In this document: piece after piece, positions 8,917 through 16,300 of the stretch | Numbering within the stretch: position 1 is the first letter of the stretch | Layout: the number at the start of each line of letters is the position of its first letter | NCBI GenBank assembly: GCA_035653615.1 | Contig: DASRBN010000025.1 | Span: 1-64,000, forward strand | Source of the DNA: Ktedonobacteraceae bacterium | GTDB lineage: Bacteria; Chloroflexota; Ktedonobacteria; Ktedonobacterales; Ktedonobacteraceae | Direction: 5' to 3' | DNA: 64,000 nt | Program-made: the position numbers and the translations under genes | The notes under the pieces: model-generated | What the model was told of the DNA's origin: nothing | Databases searched by the model: none | What the model saw: only the letters and a program-made list of their open reading frames with translations

Positions 8917-9230
8917 CCTTTCAGATGAAACGAGCGACAAAGCCATCAGGGATCGCCGAGACCACGAGGTTCCACCAACAATCGGGTGCTAAGCTGCCCT
9001 CAGCCTGAGTGCTATGAGGGGGTCCTTTCTGAGACGCACACACCCTCAAGAGATCATTCATGTTGGCGCTTCCTTATACCACGACGTAGGTAGAGCGCAA
9101 GCAGTCGGTTTAACATTGCCGTTTTTGTCTGCTTCAGAGGGAACTATTTTCTATAGTGTCTATATGGGACAAGTCGTGGTTGGAGCCTACATGAGATGAA
9201 CCGCTCCAGCATTCTGAATGTCGAGTTGCT

Positions 9231-10661
9231 ATGATCAAGCGAGAAACATACTCTTCTCTCCTGACTCCTCATCCAACATATGGCGTTCTTTCAGACCATG
9301 AAGTACTCCTGCTTGAGGTAATCCAGGGCAAGCGGGTCCTTGGCACGCGCTTGCTTTCACCTGAGATGCGCGACCTGGGCGGGCTGTTGGACTTCCTCTG
9401 GACCGTTGGATTGCACTCGGTCTGGGTGATTCCTTTAGCTACGCTCTCACGAACGGTGACCTGTAGCGATTTCGAGCACCTGCGAGAGCGCTGGTCCGTC
9501 CTCGTGCATGCCGATGCACATGATTCGAGCAGACCCAGCAGCGTGCTACTCTGGCCTAAGGGGAGTGGCCAGGAGATGAGACGTCGATTGACCCTCTCCT
9601 TTCCAGCGCATGCTGGTTGGCAGTGGAACCTTCCCGATGCCAGAAGCCTGCTCGCAACCGTGACGTACCTGGACCAGGTCCTGGGCAGGCCGGTGACGGA
9701 TGCCCTCGATCGGGTCGCCCAGCAGTTCCTCGCCGACTGCACCCTCGACCAGTCCATTGCGTCGTTACGCGCTTTGCCTCTTGATCTGCGTACCCTGACC
9801 ACTGCTGAGGGACAACCCATTCCTTTCACCGAGTGCGTGCATCCTGTCGCCTGGAAGCGTGCTTTGACCGTGGTGGAGCAACGGCAGCGGTACGTCCACA
9901 AATATCTCCACTGCTCCCATTTGCTCCAGGGGAGCCTGAGCGTTCAACTGGGAACAGGAGCGCCCGACTATTCTGTGCGTGGGCGAGCCTACGATGGCAT
10001 ACGTCCCGGTATCTGGCGCGTCAACGCGGAGACCTCCGGTTCGGTGTTCGATGGCAAACGCTTGCCGAGCGCTCTTGGGAATGCCTGGATGAGTACGCCG
10101 CAGATCAACGGGTGTCGTACCATCGGCTATCAGGTACAGGTGGAGGAAGGCGTCTTCTGGACCCACGCGCAAGCCGTACTCAAACGGTGGGCCACCACGC
10201 TCTGGCAGGCTGCGGCGTCTTTGCAGACGCATCCTGATCGCTACCGGCATGCGGTGGGGAGAGCCAATGCCCTGCACACCATTACCTTGCTTGCGCAGCG
10301 CGGCATCTCCCTGCTGGCCGGGGAGCAGCAGGCTGGAGGGTGGGAGCGACCCGACTGGTTGGCGCAGGTGCTGGGCAGTGAGCAGGTGAACCTGTTTGGG
10401 CACCTGGTCGGACTGGTGAGAAAGGGCATCATGCCGTTGCTGCTTCATGGAGATGGGCTCTGGGTGGTCTCCGATGACCCCAACCCTCTCACGGCCGTGC
10501 CTGGTCTGGTAACGGCGTCACCTTTCTGGCGTGGGTATAGCGTTGGCTATGAGGTTCCACTTCCTCTCTCGCGCGAAGTTCGCGAGATGTTCAGGACCGG
10601 AGCATCGGTGACGCAGTTGGCAAGGGAACTTGATAGTGTGGCAAGTGAGGCCTCCTCCTAA
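9231..10661 (+). CDS. Unrecognised 476-residue protein of the tRNA-Gly element
   Basis: I do not recognise a family. The frame is long, uninterrupted and has good codon structure, so the gene is probably real. The N-terminus (about residues 17-90) has alternating hydrophobic segments including EVLLLEVIQGKRVLGTRLL, which could be an RNase H-like strand order. The centre has AYDGIRPGIWRVNAETSG, FDGKRLPSALGNAWMSTP, GYQVQVEEGVFWT and LKRWATTLWQAA, a pattern with regularly spaced Gly, Pro and Trp that suggests a conserved enzyme core. It has no signal peptide or membrane segment. The ATG has GAG 5 nt upstream. As the largest gene of the putative element, a replication or DNA-processing role is possible, but this is conjecture. 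Confidence 0.7.
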   Translation: MIKRETYSSLLTPHPTYGVLSDHEVLLLEVIQGKRVLGTRLLSPEMRDLGGLLDFLWTVGLHSVWVIPLATLSRTVTCSDFEHLRERWSVLVHADAHDSSRPSSVLLWPKGSGQEMRRRLTLSFPAHAGWQWNLPDARSLLATVTYLDQVLGRPVTDALDRVAQQFLADCTLDQSIASLRALPLDLRTLTTAEGQPIPFTECVHPVAWKRALTVVEQRQRYVHKYLHCSHLLQGSLSVQLGTGAPDYSVRGRAYDGIRPGIWRVNAETSGSVFDGKRLPSALGNAWMSTPQINGCRTIGYQVQVEEGVFWTHAQAVLKRWATTLWQAAASLQTHPDRYRHAVGRANALHTITLLAQRGISLLAGEQQAGGWERPDWLAQVLGSEQVNLFGHLVGLVRKGIMPLLLHGDGLWVVSDDPNPLTAVPGLVTASPFWRGYSVGYEVPLPLSREVREMFRTGASVTQLARELDSVASEASS

Positions 10662-10803
10662 GGGCTCCGAATGTGCTGCTTCATTGCTCGTCCTTGCAGG
10701 ACTGCGTGCGGTCGCGAGGCGGGAGCTGAATTCATCCAGCTCCACTTGCTCTTCGACGATATTGAGCAGATGGAACGGCTGGCTACTGAAGCCATTGCCG
10801 CGC

Positions 10804-11280
10804 TCACCTTTCCCTGGACCCGGTCCGCGACTGCGTCGCCTGCATCCGTTCAACGTCTCGGCTTCCCGGGTCAGCATCTGTGGCATCCAGCACAATTTCA
10901 TACACCGCCGTTTTCTCCCCCGGATATTTCAGATCAAAGAGGACCCCAAAAAAATGGCCCACGATGCCCACGCGCAGTAGCTTTCGTGCCTGCCTGGCTT
11001 CTGCATCGTAGAGGCGACGCGCGGTGCCTTCAATCGCCGGGCCAAGCGCTTCCCCTTTGCGGGTGCCAAGTGCCAGGGTGACGTGCGGATTGTGGGCGAG
11101 ACGCTTGACCTTCCAGGTCTCCGCCGCCGTCATAAAGTAGAGCTTGCCGCCCGAGGCGACCGTGCCTACCGGCGTGCCGACGCCCTGGCCGTTGCGGCGG
11201 AAGCTGGTCAGCAGGGTCATGTGGCCCTTGCCGGGAGTGGTTAGGTACGCCCGAGAGGTGTGTGTTGTGTTTTCGCTCAT
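10804..11280 (-). CDS. PPOX-class, probably F420-dependent, oxidoreductase
   Basis: A protein of 158 residues with the split beta-barrel pattern of the pyridoxamine-phosphate-oxidase-like superfamily: an N-terminal strand pair with TLLTSFRRNGQGVGTPVG, then GKLYFMTAAETWKVKRLAHNP and VTLALGTRKGEALGP. The TWKVKRL.HNP block is typical of F420-binding PPOX proteins of actinobacteria and Chloroflexi. The family uses reduced deazaflavin to reduce varied small molecules; the substrate is not predictable. The ATG at 11280 overlaps the stop of the upstream dehalogenase remnant (ATGA), and only a GAGAG-type ribosome site is seen, so translation may depend on coupling. The C-terminal tail is Ser/Arg rich. 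Confidence 0.8.
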   Translation of the reverse strand: MSENTTHTSRAYLTTPGKGHMTLLTSFRRNGQGVGTPVGTVASGGKLYFMTAAETWKVKRLAHNPHVTLALGTRKGEALGPAIEGTARRLYDAEARQARKLLRVGIVGHFFGVLFDLKYPGEKTAVYEIVLDATDADPGSRDVERMQATQSRTGSRER

Positions 11281-11498
11281 GTTCTCTCTCTTTCTTGTAC
11301 TCGTCTGCTCGGAGTTTCCTGCTCGTTTCCAGGTAACTCCGAGCAGCATATATCGCTAGGCCAGGGCGCACAGCCGGTGCGGCAGAACGCCCGCACTGCC
11401 GGTGTCGCCGTTCCTGGATCGTTGTTGATGTACAACTTGGGGACATCGTTCTGGGCCAGCCAGGCGCCATAGGCTGTGACCACCTCACGCAGCGCTGA
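11277..11498 (-). pseudogene. C-terminal remnant of a haloalkane-dehalogenase-like alpha/beta hydrolase
   Basis: The frame after the stop at 11499 reads LREVVTAYGAWLAQNDVPKL and then YINNDPGTATPAVRAF. This resembles the conserved region near the C-terminus of haloalkane dehalogenases, before the catalytic histidine, where the family has a WL..s.vPKL..n..PG pattern. The nucleophile elbow and catalytic residues are absent and no start of its own is evident. The frame is continuous with the small ORF upstream except for one TGA, and it ends in a 4-bp overlap with the oxidoreductase gene. Confidence 0.45.
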
Positions 11499-11663
11499 TC
11501 ATCTTGCTTGCTCCTTTCGGTCAGCAAAGGTTGCGTCCAACCCAGGGAGGGCGGAGAGCTCAATCATCACCGCGTGCTCATCGAGGTACTGCTGAACATA
11601 TGCTGCAACGGTTTCTATAGACTTTCCCTTGTGTGCAAAGATTTCGGTTAACGTCATCATCAA
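11499..11663 (-). CDS. Small protein of unknown function upstream of the dehalogenase remnant
   Basis: A 54-residue frame beginning MMTLTEIFAHKGKSIETVAA with AAGGAG 8 nt before the ATG, a good ribosome site. Predicted mostly helical, no membrane segment. It ends at a TGA that separates it in the same frame from the dehalogenase-like remnant, so it may be the 5' part of a former fusion created by deletion. An upstream in-frame start at 11738 exists but lacks a ribosome site. No family recognised. Confidence 0.4.
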   Translation of the reverse strand: MMMTLTEIFAHKGKSIETVAAYVQQYLDEHAVMIELSALPGLDATFADRKEQAR

Positions 11664-11801
11664 TGTGACTCCTTCTTGCTCAGCTCTGCCAGGGGGCACC
11701 AACCGCTCTCGGTAAAGTACGTGCTGTCGTCCGTTCATCAGGTTGGCTGTTTCAATGAATACTCACACTCCCTCAAGGTGCTTTTGTCCTCGTGCTGCCA
11801 G

Positions 11802-12392
11802 TCAGGAAGGCTGGAGACCGGCAAGCAGCCCCTGCACCAGTGCCTCGGCAAATTGTTGATCCGTCTGGCCGAACGGGTCAACACCCAGGAACTGCAAGTT
11901 GAACGCGCGCTGAAAACAGGGGCCCAGCAGCATCGTTGCCATGCTCAACGCCGAGAGATGCTTTCCGAGCCGTCCCAGGCGCTGTTCCTCCTCAAAGTAC
12001 ATTGCTAACCGCTCAAAGACATTGTGCGGACCCATGCCCAGCGGCTGGATTGTGGCCCGAAACTGCGCCAGCAGATCCTTGTCTGCCAGGAAGGAGACGC
12101 CCATCGGGAGGATGTGCTCATAGTAGTGCAGCGCCGCCAGAGCGAGCGCGACCAGATTCTCGCTGATGGTTGCGGTCCCTGCCTGGTGCGTCTGAAATGC
12201 CTCGTGAAAGGCAGGCAGATGCTCGGCCATCAGCGCGAAGAAGATCTCCTCTTTATGGTCGAAATGCCGATAGAGCGCGCTTTCCGATAGCCCGACTGCG
12301 CGCGCGATCTCCTTGGTAGTCAGATGTGCCGACCCTTTCAAAAGCAGTAGCTTCTCAGCAGCTTCCAGTATTCTGTCTCGTGTGCTTGCCAT
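11802..12392 (-). CDS. TetR-family transcriptional repressor
   Basis: A protein of 196 residues. Residues 5-50 are a standard TetR helix-turn-helix: RDRILEAAEKLLLLKG, then TKEIARAVGLSESALYRHF. The remaining helices would form the ligand/dimer domain. The ATG has GGAGAGG 5 nt upstream. A consensus promoter and clustered GTGAA/TTCAC half-sites lie directly upstream, so autoregulation is likely. The genes transcribed downstream in the same direction (small ORF, dehalogenase remnant, F420/PPOX protein) are plausible targets. The inducer is unknown. Confidence 0.93.
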   Translation of the reverse strand: MASTRDRILEAAEKLLLLKGSAHLTTKEIARAVGLSESALYRHFDHKEEIFFALMAEHLPAFHEAFQTHQAGTATISENLVALALAALHYYEHILPMGVSFLADKDLLAQFRATIQPLGMGPHNVFERLAMYFEEEQRLGRLGKHLSALSMATMLLGPCFQRAFNLQFLGVDPFGQTDQQFAEALVQGLLAGLQPS

Positions 12393-12411
12393 ACAATCCT
12401 CTCCAATGTGA

Positions 12412-12458
12412 GTGAATGTTCACACACATAGTATAGTGAACCCACGACGCTTTGTCAA
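12412..12458 (-). promoter_or_regulatory. Sigma-70 promoter and operator of the TetR gene
   Basis: On the minus strand TTGACA (12458-12453), a 17-bp spacer and TATACT (12435-12430) make a near-perfect promoter. GTGAA-N2-TTCAC lies at 12412-12423 around the expected start of transcription, and another GTTCAC half-site at 12441-12436 abuts the -10 box. Together they look like a TetR operator positioned to block polymerase. Confidence 0.75.
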
Positions 12459-12499
12459 GGGTCATATCGGAGAGTCCAGGGCTTGTGAATGATTGCAGA

Positions 12500-12566
12500 G
12501 AGAGGCTTCTCACGAGAGAGAAGATAGCGATATCCAATCCATCTTCTCTCAAGGAGAAGCTTCTCA
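12500..12566. repeat. Imperfect inverted repeat, about 26-bp arms
   Basis: The arm 12500-12525 and the reverse complement of 12541-12566 share CTTCTC and GAGAGAAGAT blocks with a few mismatches; the loop is 15 bases. It is located between the TetR promoter and the non-coding part of the element. It could fold in RNA or be a vestigial mobile-element end. Confidence 0.4.
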
Positions 12567-13040
12567 TGTAGTGTATCGCACTCCAGTGTGTCCTCCCTGC
12601 TCTCAGCAGCGAGCAAGCGGATGGTTTGCTCACCCAAGCCGGCTTGCATAGCCTGGCGAAATTGTTGGCAGCCGTGCCTGATCCACGCGGCAGGCATGGC
12701 TCCATCAGAGCATCGCAGCGACCCACCGCCATTTCGCTTCCTGTGCTCAGCAAGCCCTTGCCCTCCTTTCTCAGAAGAGTGGAGGCCAGCAATAATTCAC
12801 AGACCCTGACAGACAAATCAGGCTCCCATTCTAAATAAGCTAAGCAATGAGAGGCGCAAAGGACGATCTGCATCCTTTTTGAAATGCGAGTGAGAACTCG
12901 CATTTCCCTTTTTTCGGGAGGCTAGCAGGCCACATAGCAGCATTGTCGAAGCATTCAGAGCCATTGCGGGACCTCTTCCCCTGCCCTTCTGCGTCGAGAA
13001 GAGGGAGAGGGAGCTAGAGGCTCTGACGTCTGGGTATGGA
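12567..13040. other. Stretch without a convincing gene
   Basis: Several short overlapping frames occur on both strands, none with a family signature or a good ribosome site. Given the truncated integrase at its right edge, this is probably decayed DNA of the element, including the lost recombinase catalytic domain. Confidence 0.5.
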
Positions 13041-13364
13041 CTATCCCCCAATTTTTCCTATCGACCCAGGTTCAGAAGCCGACACCGTGAGCCAGGAGAG
13101 CAGGTGTACGCGCTCAATATCCTCAATGTAGGTAACGCCCTGCTTTTCAAGGAAGACGGCCAGCTTGCCCAATGCGAGCGTATGCCACTCAATAGTTTTA
13201 GGGCTATGATTCTGGCTCTGGTGATCAAGGATGTATTCGTTGATAGATGCACGAAGAGAACACTTTATGCGGCGAGTGAACTTTTGCTTGCTTGCGATTG
13301 TGACGCAGATTGATTGTGCTTGTTGCGAGACGACACAGGAATACCTCCAATTTGCTTGAGGCAT
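13041..13364 (-). pseudogene. N-terminal fragment of a tyrosine recombinase/integrase
   Basis: The frame contains INEYILDHQSQNHSPKTIEW, then ALGKLAVFLEKQGVTYIEDI, the SAM-like core-binding domain found at the N-terminus of XerC/phage-type integrases. It ends in SEPGSIGKIGG and a stop; the catalytic domain with the R-H-R-Y residues is not found downstream. No secure start exists: the frame upstream of about 13290 is unrelated. It sits 180 bp from the tRNA-Gly 3' end, the standard integrase position, which supports its role in insertion of the 8.83-13.56 kb element. Confidence 0.65.
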
Positions 13365-13544
13365 TCATAGCAAGAGGCAGATACGCCTATCCTGTTCATG
13401 CAATGTTTATGAGCATGAAAAGCAGGAACTCGTGGCTTTACGAGGCAGGTACTCAGGAAACGCTTTCTGCATACCCGAATCAAAAAAGCCAGTACTGCAC
13501 GCTTGCTATGAACGCGCTCTAGAACTGACTTCCTGTGCGATGAG

Positions 13545-13616
13545 AGCGGGAGACGGGACTCGAACCCGCGACAGCCTGCTTGGGAAGCAGGAACTCTACC
13601 ACTGAGCTACTCCCGC
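13545..13616 (-). tRNA. tRNA-Gly (anticodon CCC)
   Basis: Cloverleaf is readable on the minus strand: acceptor GCGGGAG paired with CTCCCGC, D-arm GCTCAGTGGTAGAGT, anticodon stem CCTGC/GCAGG around the loop TTCCCAA giving anticodon CCC, and T-arm GCGGGTTCGAGTCCCGT. The discriminator base is U, normal for glycine. CCA is not encoded. Its 3' end is duplicated at 8828-8843. Confidence 0.95.
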
Positions 13617-13686
13617 ATGTGTTTTTATGCTACCATACCTTCGTAATGTTGTCAATCCCATTTTTCTGGTGATTACCCATAAGTGT

Positions 13687-13781
13687 GCGAGAGATTCTTC
13701 GCTGCGCTCAGAATGACATGACCCCGGAGTTACAATGACTCCGGGGTCATGTCATTCTGAGCGCAGCGAAGAATCTCTCGC
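13687..13781. repeat. Perfect 44-bp palindromic repeat with 7-base loop
   Basis: Arms 13687-13730 and 13738-13781 are exact complements. The arm contains GCTGCGCTCAGAATGACATG, a motif related to the palindrome at 50832-50894. It lies in the 270-bp gap between tRNA-Gly and the end of the MFS gene and may also end transcription there. The gap holds no gene. Confidence 0.85.
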
Positions 13782-13884
13782 GCCCACCTGAGGCCCCGTC
13801 TGCTCATCTCGTGCTGGAGACTGCCGGACAATCATCAACGTTTCTCTCTGAAGAAGGTTCCTTTTCTTTTGTAATTGATGAAAC

Positions 13885-15219
13885 CTATCTTGCCCTCAAT
13901 TGTTCCTGCATGCGGCGCATGTCGCTGGCAACTGTTTTCACGCCGATGAGGGAAACCAGACCGGCCAGGAAAAGAAAGAGTGGAGCGGTTACCAGCAGCG
14001 CTGTTCCTAACGAAGATATGTCCGAAATGAAACCGATCACCGTTGGGGCAGCTGCATCACCCAGCAAATGTGCCAGCAACAGAGCAAGGCCGACGGCAGT
14101 GGCACGCATATCAGGAGCAATCACATCCTGAATCACCGCATTCAAGGGTCCCGTACAGAAATTCAGGGAGATGGCTGCTACGACGAATACTCCTATGAAT
14201 ACTGGAAAGATGTGAATGCTGAGAGCCACAAGTACCAACGGCGCGCCGAGCAGGAAACCGAGGACAGATGTAATCATGCGGCCCTGGGGTCGTCGACTCT
14301 GTAAAAAGTCCGCTAACCAGCCGCCGATAATTGTCCCGGTCAGGCCGGTGACTATCAACACGATTCCAGAGACTGAGCCGGCCTCCGTTAACGAGAGCGA
14401 AAAAGCACGCGTGAGGTAGGTCGTCAACCAGAAAGATGTACCACCAATCGTGAAGAAGCTGAAAGTGAGCGCACCCAGCAGCACCCAGTAAGTTGGAATC
14501 CTGAGAAGCGCTCTCGCTGTACCCCAGAAGTTCTGGTCGATTTTACCATGCGCAGTCGAGGTATCCGCGGCATTTTCACCTGATTCGCCTTCTTCGGTGT
14601 CAAAAACACCTCGTTTGGGTTCCTTTATGCGCCATGCTAGAAATGCCGCGATCAGGCCGGGTATGCCGACGATATAGAATGCCCAGCGCCATCCCAATGT
14701 ATCGGCAATGCGTCCGCCAACCGATACTCCAATCGCCGCACCAATCAGGGTGCCGATTGACCAGAAGGAAAGGATGCGGCCGCGATGGGTTTTGGAGAAA
14801 AAGTCGCCGAGCAGTGATAGCGAGGCGGGAGCGTAGCCGGCCTCTCCGATGCCCAGAATTGAACGCATACTGAACAACTGAAAAAGGTTACGCGTAAAGC
14901 CGGCGAAAGTTGTTGCCACACTCCAGACACCAACACAAATTGCTACGATATTTTTGCGTATGCCCCGGTCTGCCCAGATGCCAATTGGAAGTGTTGTCAC
15001 CGCATACACAATAAGGAACGAAGAAATGAGCAACCCTCCCTGAAAATCCGTCATATTGAACTCGTGTTTGATTTGAGGGAGAACCGCGGAAAGTACATAA
15101 CGGTCAGCATAATTGAGTATATTGATGATCAGTAGAATGGTAAAAGCAAATCGCGCCTGACCTCTCGATGGTTTGATCAGGCGCTTTTTTTGCGTTTCTG
15201 TCACAGGAGTTGTCGTCAT
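13885..15219 (-). CDS. Major facilitator superfamily transporter (Spinster/ACS-like)
   Basis: About 444 residues with twelve predicted membrane segments in two halves. The first segment carries NYADRYVLSAVLPQIKHEF, the cytoplasmic loop 2-3 motif is GIWADRGIRKN, and helix 4-5 has GIGEAGYAPASLSLLGDFF, all typical of the Spinster/anion:cation symporter branch. A charged loop with EEGESGENAAD separates the halves. The substrate cannot be assigned; relatives move organic anions or lipids. The start at 15219 gives a normal short N-tail; in-frame starts at 15279 and 15288 are possible and the 15279 ATG has AGGGAAG 9 nt upstream. It is divergent from the DedA gene. Confidence 0.88.
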   Translation of the reverse strand: MTTTPVTETQKKRLIKPSRGQARFAFTILLIINILNYADRYVLSAVLPQIKHEFNMTDFQGGLLISSFLIVYAVTTLPIGIWADRGIRKNIVAICVGVWSVATTFAGFTRNLFQLFSMRSILGIGEAGYAPASLSLLGDFFSKTHRGRILSFWSIGTLIGAAIGVSVGGRIADTLGWRWAFYIVGIPGLIAAFLAWRIKEPKRGVFDTEEGESGENAADTSTAHGKIDQNFWGTARALLRIPTYWVLLGALTFSFFTIGGTSFWLTTYLTRAFSLSLTEAGSVSGIVLIVTGLTGTIIGGWLADFLQSRRPQGRMITSVLGFLLGAPLVLVALSIHIFPVFIGVFVVAAISLNFCTGPLNAVIQDVIAPDMRATAVGLALLLAHLLGDAAAPTVIGFISDISSLGTALLVTAPLFLFLAGLVSLIGVKTVASDMRRMQEQLRAR

Positions 15220-15447
15220 TTGTAATTCTTTCTGTTTGGTGTATCCAAATGTTTTTCTTGGCGTCAAATCTCTTCCCATTATAACCATCTTCCCTAATCA
15301 GTTCATACGTAATAGTGCCCAAAGAGGTTGGAACGGCTACTTCACATAGCCCTGATACGTCTTTATATACGCCAGAAGATAGGACTTTTGTCAGAGGTGT
15401 TATTTAGAAGAGTTGTTCGCCTCGAAAATAGGAAGCAGGTTATAGGC

Positions 15448-16128
15448 TTGGATTCTCTCATTCACGCTGTCCTCAACATCAGCCCACTCATCGTTTACCT
15501 CCTGCTTGCGCTGATTTTGTTGCTGGAAAGTACTGCCATTCCCCTGGCTAATAGCTCCCTCTTGCTGTTGACCGGGGCGCTGGCTTCTCTGGGCCACCTC
15601 AATATATATATCCTGGCGCTGGCCGCAATTCTTGGTAGCATCAGCGGCGCCTGCCTGGGCTATTGGCTCGGTATGAAAGGTGGCAGGCAGGTGTTGTTGC
15701 GCCTGGCAAGGAGATTCAGGATAGATCCGCGAAAGATCATAGCCGCCGAAAACTGGTTTCTGAAAGCTGGCATCTGGATGGTGTTTCTCTCGCGCATCAT
15801 ACCATACATCCGCCCATTTACCTGCATACCCTGCGGCATCTCCGATATGCCCTTTCGCCGCTTCCTGATCGCTGCTTCATCTGGTTCGGTACTCTGGTGT
15901 GTTGGTATTCTCTCTATTGGTTGGGCGCTTGGTCGTCGGTGCTTTCTCGCGCTTCACCTGATTCAATCATATACTGTTCCTGCGATCTGCGGGCTGCTTG
16001 TGCTTGTTGCCCTGACTTTCCTCATCCAATATCGAGTCAATCGCTTTATCCGTGCGAAACTCTTGTCCACGGCTCCCGCACAAGAACATCAGCAACAAGA
16101 GGAAAACTACGACCTCATCGAACTTTGA
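15448..16128 (+). CDS. DedA-family membrane protein
   Basis: DedA/VTT family proteins are polytopic and have been linked to lipid (undecaprenyl or phospholipid) transport across the membrane. The sequence has an N-terminal hydrophobic hairpin (VYLLLALILLLESTAIPLAN), the ALASLGHLN region, then GACLGYWLGMKGG, and the conserved FLSRIIPYIRPFTCIPCGI with arginines and prolines in the re-entrant loop, followed by F/L-rich C-terminal segments. A TTG start at 15448 is chosen because it places residue 1 just before the first membrane segment and has CAGG 8 nt upstream; the frame is open back to 15328 but that start lacks spacing from its purine tract. The C-terminal tail is Gln/Glu rich. Confidence 0.85.
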   Translation: MDSLIHAVLNISPLIVYLLLALILLLESTAIPLANSSLLLLTGALASLGHLNIYILALAAILGSISGACLGYWLGMKGGRQVLLRLARRFRIDPRKIIAAENWFLKAGIWMVFLSRIIPYIRPFTCIPCGISDMPFRRFLIAASSGSVLWCVGILSIGWALGRRCFLALHLIQSYTVPAICGLLVLVALTFLIQYRVNRFIRAKLLSTAPAQEHQQQEENYDLIEL

Positions 16129-16276
16129 GCTCAAGATATGAAAAACTCGCTCATCGGATTGCTGTGTTTGGCATGTTTCAAACGTTTCAATCCCCAGGCG
16201 TCTTCAATGCAGGCAACAAAGCCAGCGATGCTTTCGAAGTTTTCAGGTATTTCTTCCCCCAGAAAATAAGAAGAGA

Positions 16277-16296
16277 GGGCGCAAATCAATGCGCCC
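16277..16296 (-). terminator. Intrinsic terminator after serA
   Basis: GGGCGCA and TGCGCCC pair around a 6-base loop; on the minus strand the stem is followed by a pyrimidine-rich CTCTCTTCTTATTTT. It lies directly after the serA stop, between convergent serA and DedA genes. Confidence 0.7.
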
Positions 16297-16300
16297 CCGG

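Larger units (their letters stand above)
8828..13557. mobile_element. Decayed integrative element at tRNA-Gly(CCC)
   Basis: About 4.7 kb bounded by a 16-bp direct repeat of the tRNA 3' end. It lies on the 3' side of the tRNA, where site-specific elements insert, and the end next to the tRNA carries the N-terminal stump of a tyrosine recombinase (13041-13364), the usual integrase position. Cargo includes an unrecognised 476-aa protein, an F420/PPOX-type oxidoreductase, a dehalogenase remnant and a TetR regulator. Integrase truncation and other remnants argue that it is no longer mobile. The boundaries are inferred from the repeat alone. Confidence 0.6.

Noticed and set aside
9765-10448. 227-codon antisense frame inside the 476-aa protein gene
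   Set aside because: The sense frame has better composition and motif-like blocks; the antisense one has no start context.
12355-12903. 182-codon frame upstream of TetR
   Set aside because: It runs through the TetR promoter and an inverted repeat and shows no conserved pattern.
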